DNA of 64,000 nt from an uncultured Rubrobacteraceae bacterium. GTDB taxonomy: Bacteria > Actinomycetota > Rubrobacteria > Rubrobacterales > Rubrobacteraceae. The notes beneath the pieces are model-generated. The model did not search any database. It was not told the origin of the DNA and was given only the letters and a program-made list of their open reading frames with translations. How positions within the stretch are numbered: position 1 is the stretch's first letter; each line of letters begins with the position of its first letter. The position numbers and the translations under genes are program-made. Below, piece after piece: positions 19,948 to 29,981 of this stretch. The DNA is taken from contig CADCVF010000030.1 in the NCBI GenBank assembly GCA_902806095.1, forward strand, positions 1 through 64,000. The letters are read 5' to 3'.

Positions 19948-20733
19948 ATGACGGAAAAACGCGCAGATTTACCTGAGCAACGTCAGCAGCGGATAGCGAT
20001 GCTCGTGCGCGAGTCGGGTAGCGCCACGGTGTCTGGGCTGGAGAAGGAGCTTGGCATCTCGGCGGCGACTGCGAGGCGGGATCTCGCGGTGCTCGAACGT
20101 CAAGGGAAGGTCAAGAGGACCCACGGTGGAGCTGTTCCGCCCGGACTCACGCAGCACGAAGATTCCTTCCAGCAGCGGTTGGGCGAGGCGGTCGAGCAGA
20201 AGAAACGTCTGGCCCGCGTCGCCGCGGCGCTGCTAGAGGTGGATGAGACCGTGTTTATCGACTCGTCGACCACGGCATATTTCGCGGCGCAGCGCATCCT
20301 TGCCGGCACGTCGGGCGTCACCTGCCTGACCAACCTGGTGCCGGTAATGGACCTCTTCTCCACCGCGGATCCATCGGGGGCGAGCATGGTGGGGCTGGGA
20401 GGAATCTTCCGTGCGCTCACCCTCTCGTTCGTGGGACCGTGCACTATACACACGATCGAGTCTTACATGGCAGACAGGGCCTTCTTGAGCGTCAAGGGGA
20501 TCACATCCGAGGGATATCTCACTGACATCAATCCGCTCGAAGCCGAGGTCAAGAAGGCGATGATCCGGCACGCCGAGAGGCCCGTGTTGCTCGTGGACGG
20601 CAGGAAGTTCGAGCAGAGGGGGTTCAGCGTCATCGCCCACGTCTCGGAGGTCAGCCTGGTGGTGACGGCCGACGCCCACCGGTCGCACGTCGAGGCTCTC
20701 GAGGATCTCGGGGTGGAAGTGCAGAGCGTATGA
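19948..20733 (+). CDS. DeoR/GlpR family regulator
   Basis: RQQRIAMLVRESGSATVSGLEKELGISAATARRDLAVLERQGKVKRTHGGAV. Confidence 0.93.
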   Translation: MTEKRADLPEQRQQRIAMLVRESGSATVSGLEKELGISAATARRDLAVLERQGKVKRTHGGAVPPGLTQHEDSFQQRLGEAVEQKKRLARVAAALLEVDETVFIDSSTTAYFAAQRILAGTSGVTCLTNLVPVMDLFSTADPSGASMVGLGGIFRALTLSFVGPCTIHTIESYMADRAFLSVKGITSEGYLTDINPLEAEVKKAMIRHAERPVLLVDGRKFEQRGFSVIAHVSEVSLVVTADAHRSHVEALEDLGVEVQSV

Positions 20734-20821
20734 GAAGGGGAGGCCGAAGAGAGGAAGCGTTGCGACGGAGATAGGGGACGTTGGACGGGAGCGACGATCA
20801 GGAGGAGGCTCTATCTAGATC

Positions 20822-22198
20822 ATGGCTACTTCGGAAGAGGATGTAAACAGGCAACACGAGGACGACAGCCACGTCACGGGCCAGCAATGGAGGTGGACTA
20901 TTCTGGCTGGCATGGCGTCCTACCTGGACGCCGGGTCCATCGTCGCGCTCGCCGTCGGCCTCGCGCTGTGGCAGGAGTATCTCGGCATGAGCAGCACCAC
21001 TGTGGGACTGCTCGCGGCTCTGGGCCCTAATGCCTTCGGGGCTGCGATAGGAGCCCTGATCGGGGGTCGGCTCGGTGATCTATTCGGCCGCAAGCGCATC
21101 TACCAGTACGACCTGCTCGTCTATGCCTTCGGCATCCTGTTGGTGGTCTTCGCGGTCAACCTGCCGATGCTCATTACTGGAACCTTCATAGTGGGCCTCG
21201 CGGTAGGCGCCGACGTGCCGACCTCGCTCGCGTTGATCGGCGAGTTCTCGCCCAGCAAAGCCCGGGGCAGACTCATGGGCCTCAGCCAGGTAGCCTGGAG
21301 TCTCGGCCCGATAGTCGCATTCGTGCTGGCGTTCGCGCTCTCGTCGTATGGCGTGCTCGGGAATAGGATAATCTTCGCCCACCTGTTCGTGGTCGCGATA
21401 GTCACGTGGGCCCTCAGGCGGGGCATGGTTGAGTCAGCCCGCTGGACAGCCGCCTCGGGGGCTGGCGAAGCGGAGCGCTCCTCTGACCCCGAAGCGCAGC
21501 CCGAGGAGGCGTCGGTTCCGGCCGATCCGCTCGCCGCCAGCCGGCTGCGCGGCCTGTTCTCCGGGCCGACCCTCTCAGCGATATTGTTTACCACCACCGT
21601 GTATCTGTTCTGGAACCTGGCTGCGGGGACCTTCGGCGTCTTCCTGCCCTACATCTTGAGGACCCTGGGGGCGCAGAGCCAGGCGGCCAGCGTCGCCATG
21701 TCGTGTGCCAGCTTCGTCCTCACCGTGCTCGGCGTCGTCCTGGTCTTCATGCCGTTCAGCGACCGCAGCCATAGTGCCCGGCGCCTGATGTGGGGCGTTG
21801 GGGCCGTCATGCAGGTAGGCGCCTTCGCCCTCGCCGTTATCTTCCCGTTCACGACCCCGGTGGCCCTCGCCCTGATCCTCCTCTTCGGCTTCGGGGGGGC
21901 GCTGGCGGGAGAACCATTCTACAAGACGTGGTCACAGGAACTGTTCCCCACCATGCTCAGGACGACGGCACAGGGGCTCACGTTCGGGGTTGCCCGCTTT
22001 TTCCTCGGCATCTGGAGCTTCTTCGTGCCCGTGCTTGCGTCGCTGAGCATCAGACCCGTGGCCCTGATACTCATGATCTTCCTCACCATCAGCGGCGTGG
22101 TCGGCTACTTCTTCATGCCTAATACCGCGGGTAAGTCGCTGGAGGAGATCGAAGCCGAACGTAGCGGCAGTCCGGCGCGCGAGCGGGCTACGGCCTGA
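20822..22198 (+). CDS. MFS transporter (sugar porter-like)
   Basis: 12-TM-like, GGRLGDLFGRKRIYQYDLLVYA motif. Confidence 0.85.
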   Translation: MATSEEDVNRQHEDDSHVTGQQWRWTILAGMASYLDAGSIVALAVGLALWQEYLGMSSTTVGLLAALGPNAFGAAIGALIGGRLGDLFGRKRIYQYDLLVYAFGILLVVFAVNLPMLITGTFIVGLAVGADVPTSLALIGEFSPSKARGRLMGLSQVAWSLGPIVAFVLAFALSSYGVLGNRIIFAHLFVVAIVTWALRRGMVESARWTAASGAGEAERSSDPEAQPEEASVPADPLAASRLRGLFSGPTLSAILFTTTVYLFWNLAAGTFGVFLPYILRTLGAQSQAASVAMSCASFVLTVLGVVLVFMPFSDRSHSARRLMWGVGAVMQVGAFALAVIFPFTTPVALALILLFGFGGALAGEPFYKTWSQELFPTMLRTTAQGLTFGVARFFLGIWSFFVPVLASLSIRPVALILMIFLTISGVVGYFFMPNTAGKSLEEIEAERSGSPARERATA

Positions 22199-22201
22199 CA
22201 G

Positions 22202-24919
22202 ATGGCCCAGTCAGAACTCAGGCCCGTAGGACTCAAGTGCGAGTATCGTGTTGCTCCCCTCGGCATCGACGAGAGATCGCCCAGGTTGAGCTGGACTCTA
22301 GAATCCGAGGGGCGGAACCAGAGGCAGTCTGCCTACAGCATACTGGTCGCGGGTAGCGAGGAGGACCTCGAAGCGGAGGGGAACCTCCTGTGGGACAGCG
22401 GCAGGGTGGAGTCGGGCCGCACCATCGGCGTCGAGTACGAGGGCGAGGCGCTCGGGTCCGGCGCGCAGTGCGTGTGGAAGGTTCGTGTCTGGGACGGGGC
22501 CGGCAACCCTTCGCCCTACGTGGGGCCTGCCGTCTTCGAGATAGGATTGCTAGAGAAGTCAGACTGGAAGGGAACCTGGATCTCCGCCGGCAAAGGTCCT
22601 GCTGGCGACATGGAACCCCCTTCAGGGGAAGAGTACGACGACCTGGCCAACGGACTCTCCCCCAGCCCTTACCTGCGCAAGGAATTCCTTCTGGACAAAC
22701 CGGTCCGCAGGGCGCGTCTCTACGCCACAGCCCGCGGCGTCTACGAACTGTACATAAACGGGAACAGGGTAGGAAACGACGTGCTAGCCCCAGGCTGGAC
22801 AGACTACGACAGGCGCCTCCAGTACCAGACCTACGACGTTACTCCACTGCTCGCGGAGGGCCAGAACGCCCTCGGCTCCGTCCTTGGCGACGGCTGGTTC
22901 GCCGGGTTCGTCGGGTTCGACCCCAAGCACAGGGGCGCCCTCTATGGTCCCAGTCCGCAGCTTCTCGCGCAGCTCAACGTCGAGTACGAGGACGGCACCA
23001 CAGAGAGTCTCGCGACCGACGGCTCGTGGGGGTGCTCGACGGGGCCGATCCACTTCTCCGACCTGCTCATGGGCGAGTCTTACGACGCCCGCAGGGAGAT
23101 GCCCGGCTGGGCCGAGCCAGGCTTCGACGACTCGGGGTGGTACGGGGTGGAGGCAGAGGAGATAGGGGACACCAACCTCGTCTCCCAGCCGGACGAGGGC
23201 ATCAGGGTCACAGAAGCGCTGCAAGCGACGTCCGTCACCGAGCCAGAGAGCGGCCGTTACGTGTTCGACCTGGGCAGGAACATGGTGGGGTGGGTGCGTC
23301 TGAAAGTCGAAGGTGAGGCAGGAACGGAGGTCACCCTGCGCTATGCCGAGGCCCTGAACCCCGACGGTACGATCTACACCACCAACCTGCGCTCAGCCAG
23401 GGCGACAGACCGCTACGTGCTTGGGGGCGATGGGGAGGAGATCTACGAGCCGCACTTCACGTTCCACGGCTTTCGGTACGTCGAGGTGACAGGCTACCCT
23501 GGTGAGCCACCGCTCGGGGTGATCACAGGCCGCGTCGTACATTCGGCAACGCCCCCTTCAGGGACTTTCGAGTGCTCGAGCTCTATGGTCAACAAGCTGC
23601 AGGAGAACATCGTCTGGGGCCAGCGCGGCAACTTCTTGAGCATTCCGACCGACTGCCCGCAGCGAGACGAGCGCCTCGGCTGGACGGGTGACGCGCAGGT
23701 CTTCGTGCGCACAGCCTCCTTCAACATGGACGTCGCCGCCTTCTTCGAGAAGTGGATGGTCGATGTCGAGGACGCACAGTCTCCCGAAGGCGCCTTCCCC
23801 GACGTGGCGCCATTGCTCCGGGGCTCGGGCTTGATCGACCTCAGGTGGGGCGCACCGGCCTGGGGTGACGCCGGGGTCATAGTGCCTTGGACGGTTTACC
23901 GTACCTACGCCGACGCGCGAATCGTCGAGCGCCACTACAGCGCCATGACCCGCTGGATGGAGTACCTCTACGAAGCCAATCCCGACCTGCTCCGCAAGAA
24001 CAGGATGGGCAACAACTACGGTGACTGGCTCTCCCCGAAAGGGGATCTCACGCCAAAGGACCTCCTCGCCACTGCCTACTGGGCCTACGACGCGAAGCTC
24101 ATGGCCGAGATGGCCGAGGCCATCGGCCGCCACGATGACGCAAAGAAGTACAGGGATCTGAACGAGAACATCAGAGCCGCCTTCAATGAGGCCTACGTTT
24201 CCTCCGACGGGCGAATACAGGGCGACACCCAGACGGGCTACCTCCTCGCCCTACACATGGACCTTCTGCCGGAAGGGCTCAGGTCCGCTGCAGCGGAACA
24301 CCTCGTGAGGACCATAGAGAGGGAGGACTGGCACCTCGCCACGGGCTTCGCCGGAGTAGGCTATCTGTGTCCCGTACTGACGGAGGCGGGCTACACGGAA
24401 GTCGCCTACCACCTGCTGGAGAACGAGACCTACCCTTCGTGGGGGTACACCGTAAAGAACGGGGCGACGACCATCTGGGAGCGCTGGGACGGCTGGACGG
24501 AGGCCGGCTTCCAGTCGCCGAACATGAACTCCTTCAACCACTACTCTCTAGGCTCCGTAGGCGAGTGGCTCTACCGTTACGTTGCTGGGATAGACCTCGA
24601 TCCCGACGGGGTCGGATACGAGCGCATACTCATCCGTCCGCGCCCCGGCGGCAGCCTGGCGCACGCGAAGGCCGAGTACGACTCGGTCCGCGGTAGGATC
24701 TCGAGCTCCTGGAAGATCGAAGGCGACAGGTTCCTCCTGGAGGTGCTCATCCCTCCCAATACCACGGCCACTGTCCACATGCCTTCCACGGACGATGTCT
24801 CGGAGGGTGGCAGGCCCCTGGATGAGGCTGGTGGTGTCGAGTTCCTAAGTACCGGCGAGGGGAAGACCGTTCTCTCCGTTGGATCCGGACGTTACGAGTT
24901 CGAGGGCAGGATGGCGTGA
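22202..24919 (+). CDS. Alpha-L-rhamnosidase, GH78
   Basis: LKCEYRVAPLGIDERSPRLSWTLES; PTDCPQRDERLGWTGDAQVFVRTASFNMD; GATTIWERWDGW. Confidence 0.95.
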   Translation: MAQSELRPVGLKCEYRVAPLGIDERSPRLSWTLESEGRNQRQSAYSILVAGSEEDLEAEGNLLWDSGRVESGRTIGVEYEGEALGSGAQCVWKVRVWDGAGNPSPYVGPAVFEIGLLEKSDWKGTWISAGKGPAGDMEPPSGEEYDDLANGLSPSPYLRKEFLLDKPVRRARLYATARGVYELYINGNRVGNDVLAPGWTDYDRRLQYQTYDVTPLLAEGQNALGSVLGDGWFAGFVGFDPKHRGALYGPSPQLLAQLNVEYEDGTTESLATDGSWGCSTGPIHFSDLLMGESYDARREMPGWAEPGFDDSGWYGVEAEEIGDTNLVSQPDEGIRVTEALQATSVTEPESGRYVFDLGRNMVGWVRLKVEGEAGTEVTLRYAEALNPDGTIYTTNLRSARATDRYVLGGDGEEIYEPHFTFHGFRYVEVTGYPGEPPLGVITGRVVHSATPPSGTFECSSSMVNKLQENIVWGQRGNFLSIPTDCPQRDERLGWTGDAQVFVRTASFNMDVAAFFEKWMVDVEDAQSPEGAFPDVAPLLRGSGLIDLRWGAPAWGDAGVIVPWTVYRTYADARIVERHYSAMTRWMEYLYEANPDLLRKNRMGNNYGDWLSPKGDLTPKDLLATAYWAYDAKLMAEMAEAIGRHDDAKKYRDLNENIRAAFNEAYVSSDGRIQGDTQTGYLLALHMDLLPEGLRSAAAEHLVRTIEREDWHLATGFAGVGYLCPVLTEAGYTEVAYHLLENETYPSWGYTVKNGATTIWERWDGWTEAGFQSPNMNSFNHYSLGSVGEWLYRYVAGIDLDPDGVGYERILIRPRPGGSLAHAKAEYDSVRGRISSSWKIEGDRFLLEVLIPPNTTATVHMPSTDDVSEGGRPLDEAGGVEFLSTGEGKTVLSVGSGRYEFEGRMA

Positions 24920-26418
24920 GGATGAGCGCCAGCTACCTCGCGGTCGACCTCGGCGCCGAGAGTGGACGCGTCGTGCTCGGGCGCTTCGACGGCGGACGGG
25001 TATCGCTGGAGGAGGTCCACCGCTTCCCGAACGCGGCGGTCAGGCTGCCCGACGGGTTGCACTGGGACGTTCTGCGGATACTCTCGGAGATCAAGGACGG
25101 GCTGGCGAGGGCCGTGCGGGAGGAGGAGATCGAGGGCGTCGGGGTAGACTCCTGGGGCGTTGACTTCGGGCTTCTGGACAGTGAAGGAGCGCTCGTCTCG
25201 AACCCTTACCACCACCGTGACGCGCGCACGGAAGGCATGATGGAGAAGGCCTTCGGGCTCGTGCCGAAGGAGGAGATCTACAACACCACAGGCATCCAGT
25301 TCCTCCCCATAAACACCCTCTACCAGCTCCTCGCTATGCGGGGATCTCCCCTGCTCGAGGCCGCCGAGACGATGCTCCTGATCCCCGACCTCATGAACTT
25401 CTGGCTTACCGGCGAGAAGGCCTGTGAGTACACCAACGCCACGACCACCCAGCTCTTCGATCTCGAAGAGGGCGGATGGTCCGAAGACCTCTTCGAGGCG
25501 ATGGATCTCCCTTCCCGCATCCTTGCGCCCATCGTCCAGCCAGCCACCGAACTGGGTCCCCTGCTCCCCGAGGTGGCGGAAGAAGTTGGTGCAGGGCCGC
25601 CCGTCTTCGCGGTCGCCTCCCACGACACAGCCTCGGCCGTAGTAGCGGTGCCCGCCGAAGGGGAGGACTTCGCCTACATCTCGAGCGGCACCTGGTCTCT
25701 CGTTGGGGTGGAGCTCTCCGGTCCCGTCGTAACCGAAGAAGGGCTGAGGGCCAATTTCACCAACGAGGGCGGATTCGGGGGAAAGACGCGCCTGTTGAAG
25801 AACGTCATGGGTCTGTGGTTGTTGCAGGAGTGCCGCAGGCAGTGGGCTAGGGAAGGTAAGGAGTACTCATACGAGGAGCTGGCACGCCTCGCCGAAGACG
25901 CGCCGCCCGCCGGCCCGCTCGTCGACCCCGACCATCCTGTGTTCCTGGCGCCCGGCGACATGGCCTCGCGCATCCGGAGCTTCTGTGAGGAGACCGGACA
26001 GAGGCCGCCAGAAGAGCCCGCTGCGGTGGCGCGGTGCGTCTTCGAGAGCCTGGTGCTCAAGTACAGGCACGCTATAGAACAAGCAGAGAGCCTGGCCGGC
26101 CGGGCCATCGGGACGGTCAACGTCGTTGGTGGAGGATCTCAGAACTCGCTCCTCTGCCAGCTTACCTCGGACGCGACGCGACGTCCTGTGCTGGCTGGGC
26201 CCGTCGAGGCTACGGCGTTAGGGAACCTCATGGTCCAGGTTCACGCCCGAGGACACCTGGCTTCGTTGGAGGAGATAAGAGAGACCGTACGCCGCTCGGT
26301 TGAGGTGCAAGAGTACGAGCCGCAGGGCAGAGAGGACGGATGGCAAGAGGCTTACGAGAACCTGCAAGGCCTTATCGGGGCCGCGCCGCGGCTGGATCGG
26401 GAAGGGGAGGACACTTGA
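24916..26418 (+). CDS. rhaB: Rhamnulokinase
   Basis: FGGY kinase: YLAVDLGAESGRVVLGRFDG; GVDSWGVDFGLLD; VNVVGGGSQNSLLCQLTSDA. Confidence 0.92.
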   Translation: MRMSASYLAVDLGAESGRVVLGRFDGGRVSLEEVHRFPNAAVRLPDGLHWDVLRILSEIKDGLARAVREEEIEGVGVDSWGVDFGLLDSEGALVSNPYHHRDARTEGMMEKAFGLVPKEEIYNTTGIQFLPINTLYQLLAMRGSPLLEAAETMLLIPDLMNFWLTGEKACEYTNATTTQLFDLEEGGWSEDLFEAMDLPSRILAPIVQPATELGPLLPEVAEEVGAGPPVFAVASHDTASAVVAVPAEGEDFAYISSGTWSLVGVELSGPVVTEEGLRANFTNEGGFGGKTRLLKNVMGLWLLQECRRQWAREGKEYSYEELARLAEDAPPAGPLVDPDHPVFLAPGDMASRIRSFCEETGQRPPEEPAAVARCVFESLVLKYRHAIEQAESLAGRAIGTVNVVGGGSQNSLLCQLTSDATRRPVLAGPVEATALGNLMVQVHARGHLASLEEIRETVRRSVEVQEYEPQGREDGWQEAYENLQGLIGAAPRLDREGEDT

Positions 26419-27983
26419 GAGAGCCTGGGGAGACTCACGCCGGAGGAGCTGCGGCGGTCCCCTTCTTCAGGCTCGACGGCGTTACCAAGCGGTTCGGGGG
26501 GGTGGTCGCGGTAGAGGATGTCGTCTTCGACCTGTGGCCTGGTGAGGTACACGCTCTGGTCGGGGAGAACGGCGCCGGCAAGAGCACGCTCATGAAGATC
26601 GTGGACGGTCTCTACGGTCCTGATGAGGGGATGCTCGAGGTCGGTGGCGAGGCCGTTTCCTTCTCCTCGCCCCGGGAAGCCGAGGCTGCGGGCATCGCCA
26701 TGATCCCCCAGGAGCTCGACCTGTTCCCCGAGCTTTCGGTCGCCGAAAACCTGTTCGTCGGCCGCAAGAGGCCCCGCACCAGGTGGGGTGGCCTGGACTG
26801 GGAAGCCATGCAAGGCGAGGCGCGAACGAGGCTCGACGCACTGGGTGTAGATCTGGACGCCACGTCCACCGTAAAGCGGCTCTCGGCGGCAAACCAGCAG
26901 ATCGTTGCCATCGCCAGGGCGCTGGTGGGGGAGGCGCGGGCGGTGATCATGGACGAGCCGACCTCGTCCCTGACCGAGCGGGAGGCCAGCCAGCTCTTCG
27001 GCATCATCGAGGACCTCACTGCCGAGGGCGTTGGCGTAGTCTACATTTCCCACAGGCTCGAGGAGGTCTTCGAGATATCCGACCGCATCACCGTCCTGCG
27101 GGACGGCCACCACATAGAGACCGCGTCCGCCTCCGACCTCGACGTCGAGAACCTGGTGCGCCTGATGGTGGGCAGGCCCCTGCACGAGCTCTTTACCCGC
27201 AGCGCAAGCAGCCCCGGCGAGGTCGCCCTGGAAGTCCGTGGTCTCACCCGCGACGGGGAGTTCGAGGACGTTAGCTTCACGTTGCGGCGGGGGGAGATCC
27301 TTGGCCTCGCGGGCCTCGTCGGGGCGGGGCGCACCGAGCTTGCCCAGTCCGTCTTCGGGATACGTCCGGCTGAGTCCGGTGAGATCCTCGTAGGGGGCCA
27401 GGAGGTCCGCGTCCGCTCCCCGCAGGGGGCGATGGAGAAGGGCATATTCTACGTGCCTGAGGAGCGTCGCTCCCAGGGGCTCGTCCTGCCCTTCTCCATT
27501 AAGAACAACATCACATTGAGCATCCTCGAGCGCATCTCCAGGTTCGGCTTCCTGCCGCGCTCGGAGCGGCAGACCGCCGAGGGTTTCGCCAAAGAGCTCT
27601 CGATCCGGGGGGCGAAGCTCTCAGACCCCGTTGGCAGGCTCTCTGGCGGAAATCAGCAGAAGGTCGTCGTGGCAAAGGCGCTGGCCCGCGAACCAGGGGT
27701 CCTGCTGCTCGATGAGCCCACGCGGGGCGTTGATGTCGGGGCGAAGTCCGAGATCTACCGTCTCATGGATGACCTGGCGAAGGAAGGCAAGGCCATCCTG
27801 CTCATCTCCTCGGAGCTCGAAGAAGTCCTCTCGATGGCCGACCGCGTCCTGGTGATGCGCGAGGGCTGCATCAGCGGCGAGTTCGGGGGCGGGGAGGCCA
27901 CCCAGGAGAATGTCATGACCGCGGCCACCGGAGGCCGGTCGGGCGCGGACGGTCCAGGTGAGAAGGTGTCGGGCAATGAGTGA
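26415..27983 (+). CDS. Rhamnose/ribose-type ABC transporter ATP-binding protein (two NBDs)
   Basis: Two Walker/signature sets: GENGAGKST and LSGGNQQKVVVAKALAREPGVLLLDEPTRGVDVGAK; TTG start overlaps rhaB stop. Confidence 0.92.
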   Translation: MREPGETHAGGAAAVPFFRLDGVTKRFGGVVAVEDVVFDLWPGEVHALVGENGAGKSTLMKIVDGLYGPDEGMLEVGGEAVSFSSPREAEAAGIAMIPQELDLFPELSVAENLFVGRKRPRTRWGGLDWEAMQGEARTRLDALGVDLDATSTVKRLSAANQQIVAIARALVGEARAVIMDEPTSSLTEREASQLFGIIEDLTAEGVGVVYISHRLEEVFEISDRITVLRDGHHIETASASDLDVENLVRLMVGRPLHELFTRSASSPGEVALEVRGLTRDGEFEDVSFTLRRGEILGLAGLVGAGRTELAQSVFGIRPAESGEILVGGQEVRVRSPQGAMEKGIFYVPEERRSQGLVLPFSIKNNITLSILERISRFGFLPRSERQTAEGFAKELSIRGAKLSDPVGRLSGGNQQKVVVAKALAREPGVLLLDEPTRGVDVGAKSEIYRLMDDLAKEGKAILLISSELEEVLSMADRVLVMREGCISGEFGGGEATQENVMTAATGGRSGADGPGEKVSGNE

Positions 27984-28965
27984 GGCCGGGGCTGACAGGC
28001 GCGGCGCGGGTGGGACGGTGTTCCTCAGATTTCTGGCGCGTCCCGAGGCGCCGGCCCTGATCTTTCTGGTCGTACTGGTCGCGGCGTTCACGCTTGCGAA
28101 CGAGCGGTTCTTGCAAGTCGGTAACCTCGAGTCCATCCTGACCTCGGTAGCCGTGCTCGGGGTCATCGCGCTGGCCGTCAACCAGGTGATCCTTTGCGGC
28201 GAGATAGACATCTCGACGGGCTCGATGCTTGGACTGTGCGCGGTCACCTCGGGTGCTGTAGCTACGAGCGCGGGCGGGCTCTTTTTGCCGCTCCTGGCCG
28301 GTGTGGCGGTCGGTGCCCTGGCCGGCGCGGTCAACGGGCTTCTGGTAACTCTCGGGCGCATACCTTCCATTATCGTGACGCTCGGAATGCTCTACGCGCT
28401 GCGGGGTGTGATCCTGCTGGTCACGGGGGGGACCTGGATCACCGGCATCCCGAACGACACCAGGGTGCTCGGCACAGGGAGGGTGCTTGGCCTTGGTTAT
28501 CCTGTGATCGTGCTACTCCTGTTGTTTGTTGTCATGGAGATCGTCAGCCGTCATTCTACCTGGGGCCGCAACGTATTCGCCGTGGGCGGCAACCGTAGGG
28601 CGGCCCGCTTCGCCGGGCTTCCCATAGACCGTGTCCGCTTTCTGGCCTTCGTGCTGGTCGGCGTCTTCGTTGGCATAGCCTCGGTCGTCTACCTCGGTCG
28701 CGCCGGCTCCGTGCAGACCAACACGGGCGCCGGCCTAGAGCTGCAGGTCGTGGCTGCCGTCGTGATAGGGGGGACCAGCATCTCAGGCGGGCGTGGCTCG
28801 TCGCTGGCGGCCCTCACGGGGGCTGTGCTTATCGGTGTGATACTGAACGGGCTCGTCCTGCTAGGGGTGCCCGGCATCTGGCAGGACGCCGTGCTCGGGG
28901 GGCTTATCCTGCTCGCCGTCACCACGGACGTCGTACGCCGCAGGCTGGTTGGAGATAGGGCATGA
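27976..28965 (+). CDS. Rhamnose/ribose-type ABC transporter permease
   Basis: RbsC-like: NQVILCGEIDISTGSMLGL, GGNRRAARFAGLPIDRVR. Confidence 0.92.
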   Translation: MSEAGADRRGAGGTVFLRFLARPEAPALIFLVVLVAAFTLANERFLQVGNLESILTSVAVLGVIALAVNQVILCGEIDISTGSMLGLCAVTSGAVATSAGGLFLPLLAGVAVGALAGAVNGLLVTLGRIPSIIVTLGMLYALRGVILLVTGGTWITGIPNDTRVLGTGRVLGLGYPVIVLLLLFVVMEIVSRHSTWGRNVFAVGGNRRAARFAGLPIDRVRFLAFVLVGVFVGIASVVYLGRAGSVQTNTGAGLELQVVAAVVIGGTSISGGRGSSLAALTGAVLIGVILNGLVLLGVPGIWQDAVLGGLILLAVTTDVVRRRLVGDRA

Positions 28966-29918
28966 GCGCAGCAACGGCGGCCCTCAAGCGTCTCAAGTTC
29001 TCCCGCGAGGCGGTGTTGCTCGGGGTGCTGATCTCGCTGGTCGTCGTGATGACCCTGCTCGACCCGCTGTTCCTGTCCCCGACCACCCTGCTCAACACCT
29101 CCCGCTTCTTCGTCGAGGTTGGGCTAATGGCGCTTGGGATGACCCTGATCATCATAACCGGCGGCATAGACCTCTCGGTTGGCTCGAACCTCGGCCTGGT
29201 CTCCGTCGCCGTCGGGTTCTCCTACGCGGCAGGGCTACCCCTGCCCCTCGCCATCCTGTTCGGCCTCGTTGTAGGCGTGGCCGCAGGCTTCTTCAACAGC
29301 GTATTTATCACGTTCCTCGACCTGCACCCCCTGGTCGTCACGTTGGGCACCTTCGCCCTCTTCCAGGGCCTCGCCTACGGCCTCTCGAACGCCGACGCCG
29401 TCTCGGACTTCCCGCCCTGGTTCGCGTACTTCGGGCAGGCGTACCTCGGGCCCGTGCCCGGGCAGCTCATCATCTTCGTCGTGGCTGTCGCTGTGGTCTG
29501 GATCATCCTGTCGCGAACCAGCTTCGGTCGCTACGTCTATGCCATCGGCAACAACGAGGAGGCGGCCCGGTTCTCGGGCGTACCGATTCGGCGGGTCAAG
29601 ATCGCGCTGTACTCAGGCATCGGGCTGCTGGTGGCTGTTGCGGCGGTGATCTACACCTCGAGGGTGTACACGGCAAGGGGCGACACCGGCCTTGGGCTCG
29701 AGCTTGACGTGATCTCCGCCGTAGTCCTAGGGGGGGCTAGCATCTACGGCGGCTCAGGAACCATAGGGGGCACGGTGCTTGGCGTCCTGATCATCGCGAC
29801 GCTCCGCAACGGCCTGATCCTGGCCGGCGTGCCGAGCACCTGGCAGCTCTTCATCCTGGGCGTCCTGCTCCTCGTGGCGGTGTTCCTGAACGAGTTCTTC
29901 CGTAAAGGCGAGGAGTAG
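28962..29918 (+). CDS. Rhamnose/ribose-type ABC transporter permease (second)
   Basis: RbsC-like: ITGGIDLSVGSNLGLV, IGNNEEAARFSGVPIRRVK. Confidence 0.92.
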   Translation: MSAATAALKRLKFSREAVLLGVLISLVVVMTLLDPLFLSPTTLLNTSRFFVEVGLMALGMTLIIITGGIDLSVGSNLGLVSVAVGFSYAAGLPLPLAILFGLVVGVAAGFFNSVFITFLDLHPLVVTLGTFALFQGLAYGLSNADAVSDFPPWFAYFGQAYLGPVPGQLIIFVVAVAVVWIILSRTSFGRYVYAIGNNEEAARFSGVPIRRVKIALYSGIGLLVAVAAVIYTSRVYTARGDTGLGLELDVISAVVLGGASIYGGSGTIGGTVLGVLIIATLRNGLILAGVPSTWQLFILGVLLLVAVFLNEFFRKGEE

Positions 29919-29981
29919 AACATGTCTGGGTAGAGTGGGTCTTGGTTCTCTGGAGGTAAAGTTTTGGGAAGGAGGAGTAGC